Source: Hygrocybe punicea (lineage: Eukaryota; Basidiomycota; Agaricomycetes; Agaricales; Hygrophoraceae). From it: a stretch of DNA of 64,000 nucleotides. A program made the position numbers and the translations under genes. Numbering within the stretch: position 1 is the first letter of the stretch; each line of letters starts with the position of its first letter. The notes beneath the pieces are model-generated. The model saw only the letters and a program-made list of their open reading frames with translations. It did not search any database and was not told the origin of the DNA. The stretch lies in contig OY744473.1 of the NCBI GenBank assembly GCA_963556145.1, positions 4,923,394 through 4,987,393 of the forward strand, read 5' to 3'. This document shows, one piece after another, positions 34,802-45,779 of the stretch.

Positions 34802-35122
34802 ATTCATTTGATTTGAGAGGACGAGGATATGCCGTGCAAAGCAACGGCCCTCTAGCACAAGTGGAAATGGGGCACGGACGTTCAAGAAGGTACTTCCAAA
34901 TGAAAGCGCTCGCCTTCACCTCAGGATCCCCTTTCTCCCGAATGTCCTCCCTTCCAATCGTCTTCCCAACTCACGGAGAAAAATTCCGAGAAAGATTCAG
35001 AAACGTTGGCTTCCGAAGAAAACTTCCCTTCCAACAACTTCCCCTCTGACATTCCTGACGGCAAACCTTCTCGAAAGATTCGAAAGTCGAAATAGTCTTC
35101 TACACCGGTACTCACCTTTTCG

Positions 35123-35280
35123 TACATTCTTTCCAATATATGCCTCTCCACACTCTTCATAACTGTTCCTCCACTTTTTGTACATTATTTCCAATATATG
35201 CCTCTCCACCGTCTTCATCACCGGACCTCCCCTTTTCATACATTCTTTCCAATCTATGCCTCTCCATATAATATCCTTCC
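35123..35280. repeat. ~57-bp minisatellite, 3 units
   Basis: Three copies of a unit containing TACATTCTTTCCAATATATG and CCTCTCCA, followed by a short variable part. The rest of 34802-35562 has no recognisable gene. Confidence 0.8.
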
Positions 35281-35562
35281 TTTTTTGTATCATAATGACA
35301 TCCTTGACTACTTTCTGACAAAATCCGACGCACAGCGCGAAGCGCCCAGCAAATCCCTTGTTGTGTTTTAAAGATTTCAAGGCATTCTGTTTGCCTTACA
35401 ATTAGCACCAAAAATATGCCAAACTTTCATACACTGCCGTAGGGTACGTGGTAAGATGTACCGAGCTCGGACTCGCACGGCATGTATCATAGATAACACT
35501 CCCTTATCACAATATTTCAGCGGGGGAAGGAACGATGTAATGAATAGTAATACCTTTCATTT

Positions 35563-35877
35563 TTACCACTCGGATGGCCAGATGCCGGGAGTTAAAACGT
35601 CCCCTGCCATCCCAGAAAGAGTTCCGTCATCGGAACTCTTATGTAGTTCCGTCTCGTCATATCCATCATCGAGGACGACCACTGTAACCAAATTACCACC
35701 AGGTTCCGCTCCTAGTCCGATATACTTATAGGCAGTTGGAGGAATGCGGTCGAGGATCGGGATGTACCAGGCCAATGCGTAGTTTTTGGGGTCGTTGGGT
35801 TTTTCGGGGAGAACACGGCGTATCTTCTCATCGTCGAGCTTGTATCCCTTCAGATAGAGTTGATTCGACATCTGCAA
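35563..35877 (-). CDS. hypothetical protein, 104 aa
   Basis: A compact open frame with MSNQLYLKGYKLDDEKIRRVLPEKP, YALAWYIPILDRIPP and KYIGLGAEPGGNLVTVVVLDDG. The amino-acid mix is normal and the pattern matches a short unannotated protein type that I associate with basidiomycete genomes. It could be one exon of a longer gene. The start may be ATG 35877 or the internal Met two codons later. No function is assigned. It lies on the same strand as, and downstream of, the 37740-38303 gene with the hairpin array between them. Confidence 0.45.
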   Translation of the reverse strand: MQMSNQLYLKGYKLDDEKIRRVLPEKPNDPKNYALAWYIPILDRIPPTAYKYIGLGAEPGGNLVTVVVLDDGYDETELHKSSDDGTLSGMAGDVLTPGIWPSEW

Positions 35878-36049
35878 GTGAGGTATTAATTACCCGCTTC
35901 CACGCTGCCGGTTCAACTTTGCCTTATTTGTCCTGTCTTTATGAAATCTTAGTTTGTCTCGCGAAGATCGTTCGTGTTTTCTATTCTGTTTTAATTTTTT
36001 TCCTGATATCTACTTACTACACCCTTGCGATCTCGCCTGACTTTCGGGG

Positions 36050-37535
36050 GCAAAGAGATATAAAGCCAGCTGTCATTACCAGCCCAACGAGTAGGCAGAC
36101 TCCAAGTCTGGGGGCCATCCGCGATCTCAAGTTGTCTCCATCGCGGTGGCGAGGAAGAGGGAGGGGACCAAGAGCATCGATCTCACGAGCCCTTTCAAGT
36201 CACTCGATGTCCCAAGTTGCGCCAGCCAAATCGCCCGCGATGGTGATCCGCCTCCATCGCGGTGAACTTTGGCTTTAACGTTGAAATTTTCATTGTTCTA
36301 TGCTACTACTGACTACAAACCTGTAAGGCAGAGAACGAAGATCAACAGCAGGAACGTGCGAGGGTGAAGGTGAGAGAGGACGAGGACGAGTGAGGACATG
36401 CAGCAGAGGTGGTGCGTCCACCCCTGCTGCTATTTTGGTGAGTCCTACATTCGGTTTTCCTTATTTTCTTATTCCTAAAACCCCGAGATGGAACCTCCTC
36501 GCCTTCGCGGCCACTTTGTCATCCAACCACCTTTTTTCACAACCAGGACAAGACAGCTCTTCCCGTGCCCTGTTCGACGCCGCCTGGAAAGAAAGAGGGA
36601 GGGCTATGGAGAGAGAGGACGAGGAAGACGACGAGCAGCAAGGGTGCGCCCACCCCTGCTGTCATTTGGTGAGTCCTACGTTCGTTTCTTATTCTAAATC
36701 CCCCGCGATGGTGCCCGGTCTCGTTCGCGGCCGCTTTGTCTTCTAACACCGTTTTTCATAACCAACCCTCCTGTGCGCTTTTCAACGACGCTGGGTTAGA
36801 TAACCAGTGAGAGAGGGCGATGGAGAGGACGAGGACATGGACAAGTGCAGCACGGGTGGTGCGCCCACTTAGGCTGTTGTTTGGTGTCTTATATTCATTT
36901 TATCTTATTCTTATTTTCTTACACTAAAACCTCCGTGATGGAGCCAGGCCTCGTTCGCGGCCATCCAGCCACCTTTTACACAAAAAGACAACCCCCAAGT
37001 ACAACGCCCTGAAGGTAAGGGAGGGAGGGAGGGAGAGCGATGGTTGGACGAGCACGATGACGAGTGCAGTAGGGGTGGTGCGCCCACCGCCCGCTGCTAC
37101 TTGGTGAGTCCTCTATTCGATATACAGCAAACTCCCCCCCGCGATGGTCACCAACCATCATCGCGGGCACTTACTAGGTCATCCCCGCGATGGGTTTTTG
37201 TCTCCATCGCGGACACTTTGGATTCAAGTAAGGTAAGAACTCTTACTTTTTCTTCACAAATTGTGATGCTACTGACTACGATTGATTACATACAACGGCA
37301 GGGGAGCGCGAGGGAGAATGTGGAAGTGAGACCAGGATAAGTGAGGCCACGCAGCAGGGGTGGTGCGCCCACCCTGCTGCTCTCTGTGAGTTCTATATTC
37401 CATTATAACTACAAGCACGGAGACAGTATTCATTTTGCTCTTATTGTAAACACAACAGGTTGCCCCGACGCTATGCTAGGGCGTCCGGGAAAACCAACTC
37501 CTGCGATGGCTACAAGTCGTCATCGCGGGCCAAGT
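36050..37535. repeat. degenerate tandem array with two palindromic motifs
   Basis: About five to seven diverged units of roughly 200-280 bp. One motif is GGGTGGTGCGCCCACCC flanked by CAGCAG..CTGCTG (about 36403, 36640, 36850, 37070 and 37355), followed by TTGGTGAGTCCTA-like text. The other is CCGCGATGG, a ~12-base loop, then CCATCGCGG (about 36231-36263, 37139-37170, 37178-37208 and 37499-37529), with decayed forms between. The 35878-36049 and 37536-37739 flanks show no gene. Confidence 0.8.
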
Positions 37536-37739
37536 TAGTGAAAGGGAACGAGAATGTGCGAGGTGGACCAATGCAAACCCCGAGCGTTGTTGGGCCAGGG
37601 ATTAGCTGTGGGAGAAGCGATGATGTAGAAAACAAATATTATTTTCGATATGGTACACAATCACGAGTACGTTATCAGAAATAGCCTACCCAGACAGTTA
37701 GAATGCATAAACCATGCAGGTAATGAATACTTCTGCTCT

Positions 37740-38303
37740 TCACAATGCTGCTACCATGCCCTTGACATCGTCCACAACTGCCATGAACTGTTGATGCCCA
37801 GCTTCCGTCGTAATATCCAATTCCCACCTATTCGCCGGAACTGTGTCCGTCACATAGTTAGCCGCTGGCTGGACTTGTTCAGGAACTATATGGCCAGTGG
37901 CTCTCTCCATTGAGTAGAAAGCAAGCCTCTGTCCCATGACGCTAATACCGTGGAGTTTGGGCATTGGGATTACGTCGTAAAAGCTTGCAAATCTACTCCT
38001 CATCTGGGCATCTGCAGCAATCCTGGTAGAGACGAAGTTGATATGACCGGGAGGTTTGATTTCGAGAAAAAAGACGGGTTGTTCATCCAACGCAACGACA
38101 TAGGTAACGACGAAGTCAACAGAGGGCACGCCGGGAGCCTGAAAAGCTTCCGGCAGGGCGTATTGCGGTTCGACAATGTAATCAGTGGCTGAGGTATCAA
38201 ACACTCCGTTGAGAAGTTTGTCGTACGCGCCGTAATATTTGTTTTCGATGGTTGTACCTGGTGGAATGCGAGCGAACATATCGAGGATACGTTGAGGTAA
38301 CAT
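37740..38303 (-). CDS. hypothetical protein, possible PD-(D/E)XK nuclease-like fold
   Basis: 187 codons, open and with balanced composition. SVDFVVTYVVALD followed by PVFFLEIKPP fits the D...ExK core of restriction-endonuclease-like folds, and IENKYYGAYDKLLNGVF precedes it. The match is to a short motif, so catalysis is only a suggestion. A further ATG near 38370 (MFDLDMPSD) with a GTAAGC after it could be an upstream exon. I know this protein type only as an unnamed multi-copy basidiomycete family. Confidence 0.5.
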   Translation of the reverse strand: MLPQRILDMFARIPPGTTIENKYYGAYDKLLNGVFDTSATDYIVEPQYALPEAFQAPGVPSVDFVVTYVVALDEQPVFFLEIKPPGHINFVSTRIAADAQMRSRFASFYDVIPMPKLHGISVMGQRLAFYSMERATGHIVPEQVQPAANYVTDTVPANRWELDITTEAGHQQFMAVVDDVKGMVAAL

Positions 38304-38476
38304 CGTCGAAAGTTGATTGTAGTGTAGGCTCGCACCTATTTGCTAGCTTACGTCAGATGGCATGTCGAGATCAAACATTCCGAGTCCTAAAAGTATTTTC
38401 GACCTGACAGGCCTGACATGCCAATTTTCGACCAGCCTTCTCAAAGAGCTGGTCTCCGTCAACTTGGGAGCAAGCA

Positions 38477-39092
38477 TGGCAAAAGGACCTCGACACTATT
38501 TATGTCAGGACACCCATCGCGCAGCTGAAGCCGCAGGCAAAGCAAAAAGCAAGTTCGCACCTGGATCATCCTGACGGGAGCGTCTCGGTCTTCACGACCA
38601 ACCACCGCGCCCTCTGCAAGCTACAGCAAGATCTGCTCTCTCTTTCGCAACCCAGAAGTGTGGCGTGGACCACTTTGAAGACAGATGGCGGGCAGCTGGG
38701 CCAAAGGAGAGAGAAAAACACTACTATGAGGCGATGAAGCGGGTCTGCGACATCCCTGACATGGAGAGACAAAGACGGTGCGTCGTCCTACTATTGTAGT
38801 CCGCTAGAGAGGACGTTGCTGATCTTGATGTCACAGGTCGGCTCCCGAGATTTCTCTCCGCCAATTTCAGGCGAGAAACGGACAGGGCTATCTTGACCTG
38901 CTGAGATCATTGGTGCCTGAACGAATACCTCCCAATCAATATGTCCGCGTTGCGCATCATGCTGTCGATGCACAGTTCGGGATACACAAGGCCCATTCGA
39001 GACGTTGTACGCTGTACCCACAGATGTACAAGTCTTTTTGCAGCAAATGTAAACGAATCCCCTTTTTATCGATGAATCGTTCTGATCAATAA
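38477..39092 (+). CDS. hypothetical small gene (uncertain model)
   Basis: A Lys/Glu-rich helical segment (KEREKHYYEAMKRVCDIPDMERQ) ends at a GTGCGT donor near 38780. An acceptor at about 38838 (CACAG) continues in frame as SAPEISLRQFQARNGQGYLDLLRSLVPERIPPNQYVRV, then CTLYPQM and a TAA/TGA-rich end at 39092. The start is not clear: MAKGPRHYLCQ at 38477 is in another frame and would need one more intron. It might be a remnant. No function is assigned. Confidence 0.3.
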
Positions 39093-39133
39093 ACGGCTAC
39101 ATCCTAAGGCGTGACCTCTATCGGTCTCTATCC

Positions 39134-39996
39134 ATGTCTTCCGTTGTTTGGCACACCCTCCTTTCGTTCTACAACCTCTCTGAGGATACCATCAATGTAC
39201 GCTCCGAAAGCAGGTCCAACTCCAAGCTGACACCTGAGCGGGTGGCTGGGCTGGAGAGCAAGGGCGTGAGCAGGGAGACCATATATGCTCTCAAGCGGGA
39301 GAGCAAGCAGGCGTACAAGAAGGGTGTGTGGCTCTGCGCTTGTTGCAAGCAATCCGAGTCCCAGTCTACCGAGGGTAAACTAAAGTCGTGCAGTAAGTGC
39401 AAAGCCATCAAACGAGATGTCAGATACTGCAGTCGGTGAGTACCCTGGAGGAGAGAGACCCTTACATCTCTAAAGGAGCACCCAACTACAGTGACTGTCA
39501 AATCAATGACTGGAAGAATGGGGACCCACCTCACAAGCTAATCTGCGGCAAACTCGAGTGTGAAATCCCCTCAACGCCTTCGCAATCTCCCCCCTCAACA
39601 ACGCCAACAAACAGCTGCATTATCCCTCCGCCGTCGCCTGCCTATCGCCGGTCCTTGGTACTACTGCATCACATTTCCATGCTCACGAAGAACCCATCGG
39701 TGGACTACTTCCCCATCCCACCCGCACCCTTACCGGACATCGGCGTGGCCTTTGCCGAGCCCAACTTGGGCAAACTCTTCCTCCGAGTCCGCAACATCGC
39801 GTTTGAGACGGGCAACAACGAAGCGGTAGCCATCATGTGCAAACTGCTGAAGCCCTTTACGACGATGCGGCCAGAATTTGGGTTGGATCGGCTGGAGAAG
39901 CAGCTAGGAGAGGAGTTTGTGATAGACGTCGAGGAGCTCCGGGAACAGCTCGTCCTTGTTGATGATGATTTCGCTCAATTGCGTAAAGGCCCGTGA
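39134..39996 (+). CDS. MYND-type zinc-finger protein
   Basis: Exon 1 is 39134-39435 and exon 2 is 39492-39996, with a 56-bp GT..AG intron. Joined, they give a MYND finger of the form CACC ... CSKC ... VRYCSRDCQINDWKNGDPPHKLIC, residues about 76-125; the intron falls in the middle of the finger. MYND fingers bind short proline-containing peptides and act in protein-protein contacts. The N-terminal ~70 residues are helical. The C-terminal part (PAYRRSLVLLHHISML, then a helical stretch to the stop) has no named domain. No SET domain is present. The frame is intact, so this may be a working gene. Confidence 0.75.
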
Positions 39997-40354
39997 ATGG
40001 TCTTCGGATATGGGTTTCTTGACGATTTTCTTGACAATCCTCTGTATCGAGGGAGCATTCTGAGAAAAAGGAACATTGCGCCAACACGCAGGCCAACCTT
40101 GACAGGCATCAATGGCAGTTCGGATCCTTGTTCTTTTTTGGTACATGCGCTACGTCCAATATGATTTAGACTCAGGGGATCTAGGTACTGAGGCAATCTG
40201 CACGACGAGTTCACTGTGATAAATTTAAAGCATCCCAACAAGCTCATTCATGTACATCCCGGACGGGAAGAAAACATACCCAAATACATCCACAAATCTC
40301 CTGATGGCAATTCCATGGTTCAGTATTCAATTCCAACACGTTCGTGACCCCCAC

Positions 40355-41646
40355 TCAAACTTGTGGTACCCCCGGGTAGAAACCAGGAGTTCCGACATTC
40401 TGAAGCCCCAGCGCCGTTCCCGTTTGGAGCGACATGGGATCTCGAGGATCCTGAAAGTGTGTGTGTGTCAAAAGAAGTGTCAAAACCGGAGATGGAGACC
40501 AAATACTGGAAAACTCACGTAAGGCTTGGGAATTTCGTATGGTTGAGACCAAGGTCGTTGCCCATTCTCGCTCAGGCTATAATGAGCGGATAGCGGACTA
40601 GTGGGACCCGACATTTCCCCTCGGGTATCAATTGGGGCAACCGTTTTGTTGCGTCTGTACAACATGAAACAGATGATACCAATTCCTGCAATGGCAACCA
40701 CACCGCAACCAACGGCAGCTCCGACGGCAATGTCAACTGTCCGAGAAGATCGATCAGGTGCCTGTGAGGTCGACATGGCCGGTAAAGAACTGGGGGTTGT
40801 GGAGGTGGAGGTTGATGAGACAGAGGTTGAAGTCGAAGGTGTAGGTGTGGAAATGGTGATGGAGGGGATGGAAACGCTAGTGTGGGTGGGAATGATCGTG
40901 ATGCTGGAAATGGTCGAGGGAAGTAGGCTAACAAATGTAGTGGGTTTCGATCCACCTGGAACGTCAGGGGAAGCTTTTTGCCCCATGGAATCAATGATCA
41001 GATTACCGATTGTAAAGCGTGATCCAAAAGACATCGTACCTGCCAGAGCCTCTGCATTGGGGATACTCCATGAATTTCCAGCCGCACCCGGGTCTAGGTA
41101 TGCCCAGAGGGGGACGCTAATGTCACTCGAGAAGACAATGGGAAATGAGTCGAGGGTGATGTCGGATGCGGAGCAGTTGTAATTCCAATACGGCCAGCTG
41201 CCGATGAATGAGGTAAGGTGCAAACAAAGGAAGCGAGGAAAGAAAGAATAGACATACGAACTCCATCCCCCACCTTGACAATAGCCGCAAGCCGCATTCA
41301 CAGCGTAAGTGACTGTATTACACCAGCAGTAGTTGGATTGGGCAACATTCGGGCCTCGATAACTCCAACCGATGTAGGGAGGGGGAAGTGAATAGAAGTG
41401 AAATGATCTACTGTAACATGTACCCAGAAGGGTAGCCGCGACTGTGCAATATGTGAGGGGATGAAGCGTTGCACCGCAAAAACATCGTGGCATACCGAGG
41501 CAAGGACTCTGTCCTCTGTGGTTGAAAGTCTGCAGCGAAGCGAAGTGAGCTGGGAGAGGAAGCCTCGAAGTCTGTTGGTGTATATACTCGCCCATTGTGC
41601 TTGGGTACAGACAGCATCGACTATCTATAGAGCAGAGTGATTTCAA
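40355..41646 (-). CDS. single-pass membrane protein with Ser/Thr stalk
   Basis: The N-terminal ~200 residues hold many Cys and Trp (CWCNTVTYAVNAACGYC), which suggests an extracellular domain. A ~70-residue Ser/Thr/Pro stalk (40780-40930) follows, then one membrane span VDIAVGAAVGCGVVAIAGIG and a basic YRRNK stop-transfer (about 40640-40700), then a short cytoplasmic tail. An intron at 40451-40518 replaces the reading-through end with DPRDPMSLQTG...PQV and stop 40355. Another probable intron is GTATGT..CGGCAG near 41210-41258. No clear signal peptide is seen, so the first exon may lie elsewhere. This layout resembles fungal wall-sensor or receptor-like proteins; no ligand can be named. Confidence 0.6.
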
Positions 41647-41649
41647 TTA

Positions 41650-42198
41650 GTAATTACATGATCGGTGATCGATTAATGATCGATTGGCACAGTGAGCAAG
41701 GTTGCATACGATTTGGGCTGAGACCTGTTCTACGACGCCTGGGGCCAGGAGAGCAATAAAGTGTAAAGTCGCGCACCTGGCATGTGACGATTTACGCTAC
41801 GCCACTTCCAGTCAGGAACATGATCGGAGTTGCGATACGTTCAATAAATGTGTAAGATCGGGATTCGAGTTGAAGTCGTCGCCCCATCACATGCATGGGC
41901 CCGGGTGCAATTATCATCAAATGTCTCGATATCTGCCAGGTCTCGAATCTGAGCTCACATCTGCAAGGTATTTATATTCCGTTTGTTCCCATCTTTCACG
42001 TTCTCACACAGTGTCAACATTTTATGAGGGCCCCCCCGCGAACGTGGTCCATGTGCACGGTGAAATCCTCCAACTGCTGCGGCCCATCGCACGTGCGGTA
42101 TATATCATTATGTGCCAGTATGTCATACTCTGTGCCTTTCAGTGTTTGGGCTATAAAAGACCTGCACCACAGCTGGGCACCCCCACGGTTGATCCAAC
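41650..42198. other. intergenic, probable promoter region
   Basis: No gene seen. A TATAAAA-like word (CTATAAAAG) near 42150 lies about 48 bases upstream of the phosphodiesterase ATG and may be its TATA box. Confidence 0.4.
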
Positions 42199-44768
42199 AT
42201 GTGGTCCAACCGTATCACCCTCTGCGTTGTTGCAATTGCGTGCTTCGCGGACTTGTCTTTGGCCAAGGTTTACAAGCACGTCGCCGCATTCTCAGTGGAC
42301 GGTTTCCACAGCAGTGATGTTGAAAAATACGTCGCTGCAAGGCCGAACTCTACCATCGTGAAGCTTCTCCATACCGGGTTTGAGTTCACCAACGCCTTCA
42401 CTTCTGCTCCATCGGATTCGTTCCCTGGTACCCTTGCTCAATACACCGGCGCGTCGCCCCAAACCCACGGCGTGTGGTACGATGACACCTTCGACCGGAG
42501 CGTCTTCCCCAAGGGAAGTAACTGCACTGGACCACCGGGTGCCGAAGGCGCGTTTATACTTCGCTTCTCTTCCGCTTTATCTGCTGTCTGGACAACTGAA
42601 ATATCATATTGCACCCCCTCAGTTCTCTTGGACGAGTCTATCGACTTCAACTTGACCCAACTCTTTTCAGGCGGTATCAACCCTGCCAATCTCCCTAAAG
42701 CCCTCAAGCAGGGGAATTGCGTGCCCATCTTTCCACATCAGAGGCTTCGCGTGAATACCGTCTTTGAAGTCCTCAATGGCAAAGGGTTGGTGACAGCCTA
42801 TGCTGACAAGCATCCCGCATACGATCTCGTCCGCGGACCGAGCGGGAAAGGCTTGTCGACAGGATATTTCCCGGAAATTGCCAGCGAGCCAAACACCGTC
42901 GACGCCACCATCGCATATGATCAATTTCATGTCAACGCATTCTTGGCATGGCTCGACGTTCAGACCCCGGCGAACAGCGAGGGCAATCTGACTGCCATCC
43001 CAACCCTTTTCGGCGGCAACTTCCAGTCTCACAGGGTGCGCAGTAGCATACCATGTCACACAGTATCCTGAAAGTACTTGACAAGTATACTAAATATCAT
43101 TACCAGAACTTTCAGCATGATATTGTAACAGTATTCAGATATAAACTACAATACTTGTGCTCAAATTCATCTGAAAGTATGAAGGAAAATGAGACTTATA
43201 CCTTTTCAATAACATCAAGCCTTTTGTTTCACTACTTTTACTGTATCTACAGCAATGTACTGTATAGTTTGGATAGAATACTTGCAGCCTAAGATGAATC
43301 AAAGTATTAAACCAGTAAGGAAGTTGGGCCACTTTACTATTAGGATACCTTTTGAATCCTATCAAGATACAGTGTGAAATAGTATAGTACTGTGGCCATA
43401 TTGTGGATTTAAGATACTGTGTCAATACTTTTAAGATACTTTTATTATAATAAAAGTACTGAAACAGTATCTTAAAAGTATTGACACAGTATCTTAAATC
43501 CACAATATGGCAACAGTACTATACTATTTCACACTGTATCTTGAAAGGATTCAAAAGGTATCCTAGTAGTGAAAGTGGCACAACTTCCTTACTAGTTTAA
43601 TACTTTGATTCATCTTAGGCTGCAAGTATTCTATCTGAACTATACAGTACTTTGCTGTAGATACAGTAAAAGTAGTGAAACAAAAGGCTTGATGTTATTG
43701 AAAAGGTATAAGTCTCATTTGCCTTCATACCTTCAGATGAATTTGGGCACAAGTATTGTAGTTTATGTCTGAATACTGTTACAATACCATGTTGAATGTT
43801 ATGGTAATGATATTTAGTATACTTGTCAAGTACTTTCAAGATACTGTGTGACATGGTATGCTACTGTGCACCCTGTGTCTGGTAAGTGATCTCACCGTAA
43901 TAGGCCAGACAGACAGCCGGCAGAGCCCTAATATATTCATACACAGTGAGCGTCGCCCAGAAAACGGTTGGTTACTCGAATGCTTCCGGCAACCCATTCA
44001 CTCTGGAGTTGCTCAAAGCCCTCGATTTCGTGGATTCGTCCCTTGGGCAAGTTGTCGCAAAGCTCGACGCGAAGGGTATATTGAACGACACCTTGATTAT
44101 CGTCGCGTCCAAACACGGACAGGCCCCCATTGACCCGCATAAGTACGGAAAGATAGACCCAGCAGCGCTCCAGAATGCAACTGATGTCCCCTTACTCTTC
44201 GCGATCGTAAGCATCATTCCACATCCTCCCAATCATTGAGATGACTCACGTTTTGTGTAAATCCCATCAGACAGACGACATTGCCCTCCTCTTTTTAAAA
44301 TCACAGGGTGATCTCGAGAAGGCCGTCGCATCGCTTAACAAAAACAGGCAACAGCTCAAAATTGCAGACATCATATTCGGCAATCGTCTCACAAAGCTCG
44401 GCTTCGGTGATCCCACAACCGACCCTGCTGTGCCTGATATCATTGTCAAGCCTGAACTGGGTATCATATATACCACGAGCACTGCAAAAATCGCCGAGCA
44501 TGGTGGTCTGAGCAACGACGACCGGTGCGTTCTTTCTCCTCCATAGTTTCAGCCACGACTCCATAATAATAATACTGATGATTCGATCGGTGGTCATTTT
44601 AGCAAGGTTGCCTGCTTCCTCAGCAATCCTCAACTCACCAAGACACAGTATTCGCACCGTGTGCAAACGCAGCAAGTTGCCCCAACGATATTGAAAGCAT
44701 TAGGTCTCGACCCTTCGGAGTTACAAGGCGTCGTCGCCGAGGGGACTGTGCCGCTTACCGGATTCTAA
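42199..44768 (+). pseudogene. secreted type I phosphodiesterase/nucleotide pyrophosphatase-like protein, split by a fold-back element
   Basis: MWSNRITLCVVAIACFADLSLA is a clear signal peptide. AFSVDGFHSSDV supplies the first metal-binding Asp of the alkaline-phosphatase superfamily. SDSFPGTLAQYTG aligns with the nucleophile loop, and LIIVASKHGQAPIDP with the second metal site. Exons: 42199-43029 plus base 43881, 43947-44206, 44271-44524 and 44603-44768 (stop TAA). Introns 43882-43946, 44207-44270 and 44525-44602 keep phase. A 75-bp segment at 42548-42622 (GC..AG) may be another intron; either way the frame is open. The 848-bp insertion at 43030-43877 adds an in-frame stop near 43069, so the product would end early unless the insert were removed. 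No other damage was seen. Confidence 0.8.
43027..43880. mobile_element. 848-bp fold-back (long palindrome) element, CACTA-like ends
   Basis: The element proper is 43030-43877. The two halves are near-perfect reverse complements of about 415 bp around a centre near 43450 (TTATTATAATAA). The ends are CACAGGGTGC and GCACCCTGTG. The flanking TCT (43027-43029 and 43878-43880) is a 3-bp target duplication. CAC ends with a 3-bp duplication fit the CACTA group. It has no coding capacity. Open frames on both strands here are mirror images of the arms. Confidence 0.88.
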
Positions 44769-45779
44769 TTTCGTTCTTGGGTTTTGTTGCATGTGTTGCA
44801 AAGTATGACGGACATGGTACTACTTGCGTTATGCTTGTGCTTTTCATTCGTGTCAAGTTGTTCATTTCTATTACTCCTCGATTCTGCTCTACTGTCTGTG
44901 AATTCAAGACCTTATGATACCCATACAGTAACTTTCATGGAGCTCCGAATGTCATTATAAGATTTGGACCTTTCCTTCACAGACGAAAATTTAAATCGAA
45001 AAAGGAAAGGAGGCCTTCAGACGAGTGCAGCCCCGTCGATTCGTCGAAGCCATCTTTTTACCTTTAGTTGTCGATGGAACCTACAAGCAAGCTTCTCACA
45101 AAGGGTGAATGAAATGGGCTGGTGGTAGGTTCCTTGAAATCCTATGGGTTCCCTGGGATGTCTGACTCAAAGGAGACGATCGTTATCTGTTTCTGTTTCT
45201 TCTCCACATTCTCAGCAATTTCGCATTCTGCAAGAGTTCCAAGCATCAGTGTGAATCAGAAGGTACGCGGAAACTGTGGAATATGATAATGTTCATATAC
45301 CTAGCTTACGGACCTCCTCAAGGTAGGCCTTCGCTGCCTGGTATTGTTATCTTCCTGGCACATCCGTGACTCTGCGAAACCGCCGGAGAAGACGTACACT
45401 CCACCAGCGGCACCGCTGCGAATGAAGAAATTTTGTGAAAGGCATAGTATGGGCACGATTATGCAACATCTCGAACACGAATCTGTGGGCATGGGCAATG
45501 TCAGTACTGTAGGACAGTAACCCAGCCAAGAAGACATGCCTGAAGAAGCCTATCCGTCCAGAGGGAAATCGTCGTCACCGGAATACCCGTGGTCGTTGTA
45601 TGAATTATGTGCCTGGCGGGTTCTTCTTGCCTCGACATCGGGACCTCACTCGACGATGGGTGATGGTAGTGCAGCACTCTAGGGCATCGCATGGGTATAT
45701 CCAGGTAATATGGCCCGCATCAGCAAAACAGCCATGAGGGAATAGGACGATAGATACCTTGTAAAACCACTAGTTGCCC
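44769..45779. other. no supported gene
   Basis: Contains the likely 3' UTR of the phosphodiesterase and some minus-strand open pieces at 45301-45692 that read like spliced coding sequence (for example FVFEMLHNRAHTMPFTKFLHSQR). I could not connect them into a protein or name a family. They may be another gene fragment. Confidence 0.3.

Noticed and set aside
43053..43854. Mirror-image ORFs on both strands
   Set aside because: They are the two arms of the fold-back element read on opposite strands, not genes.
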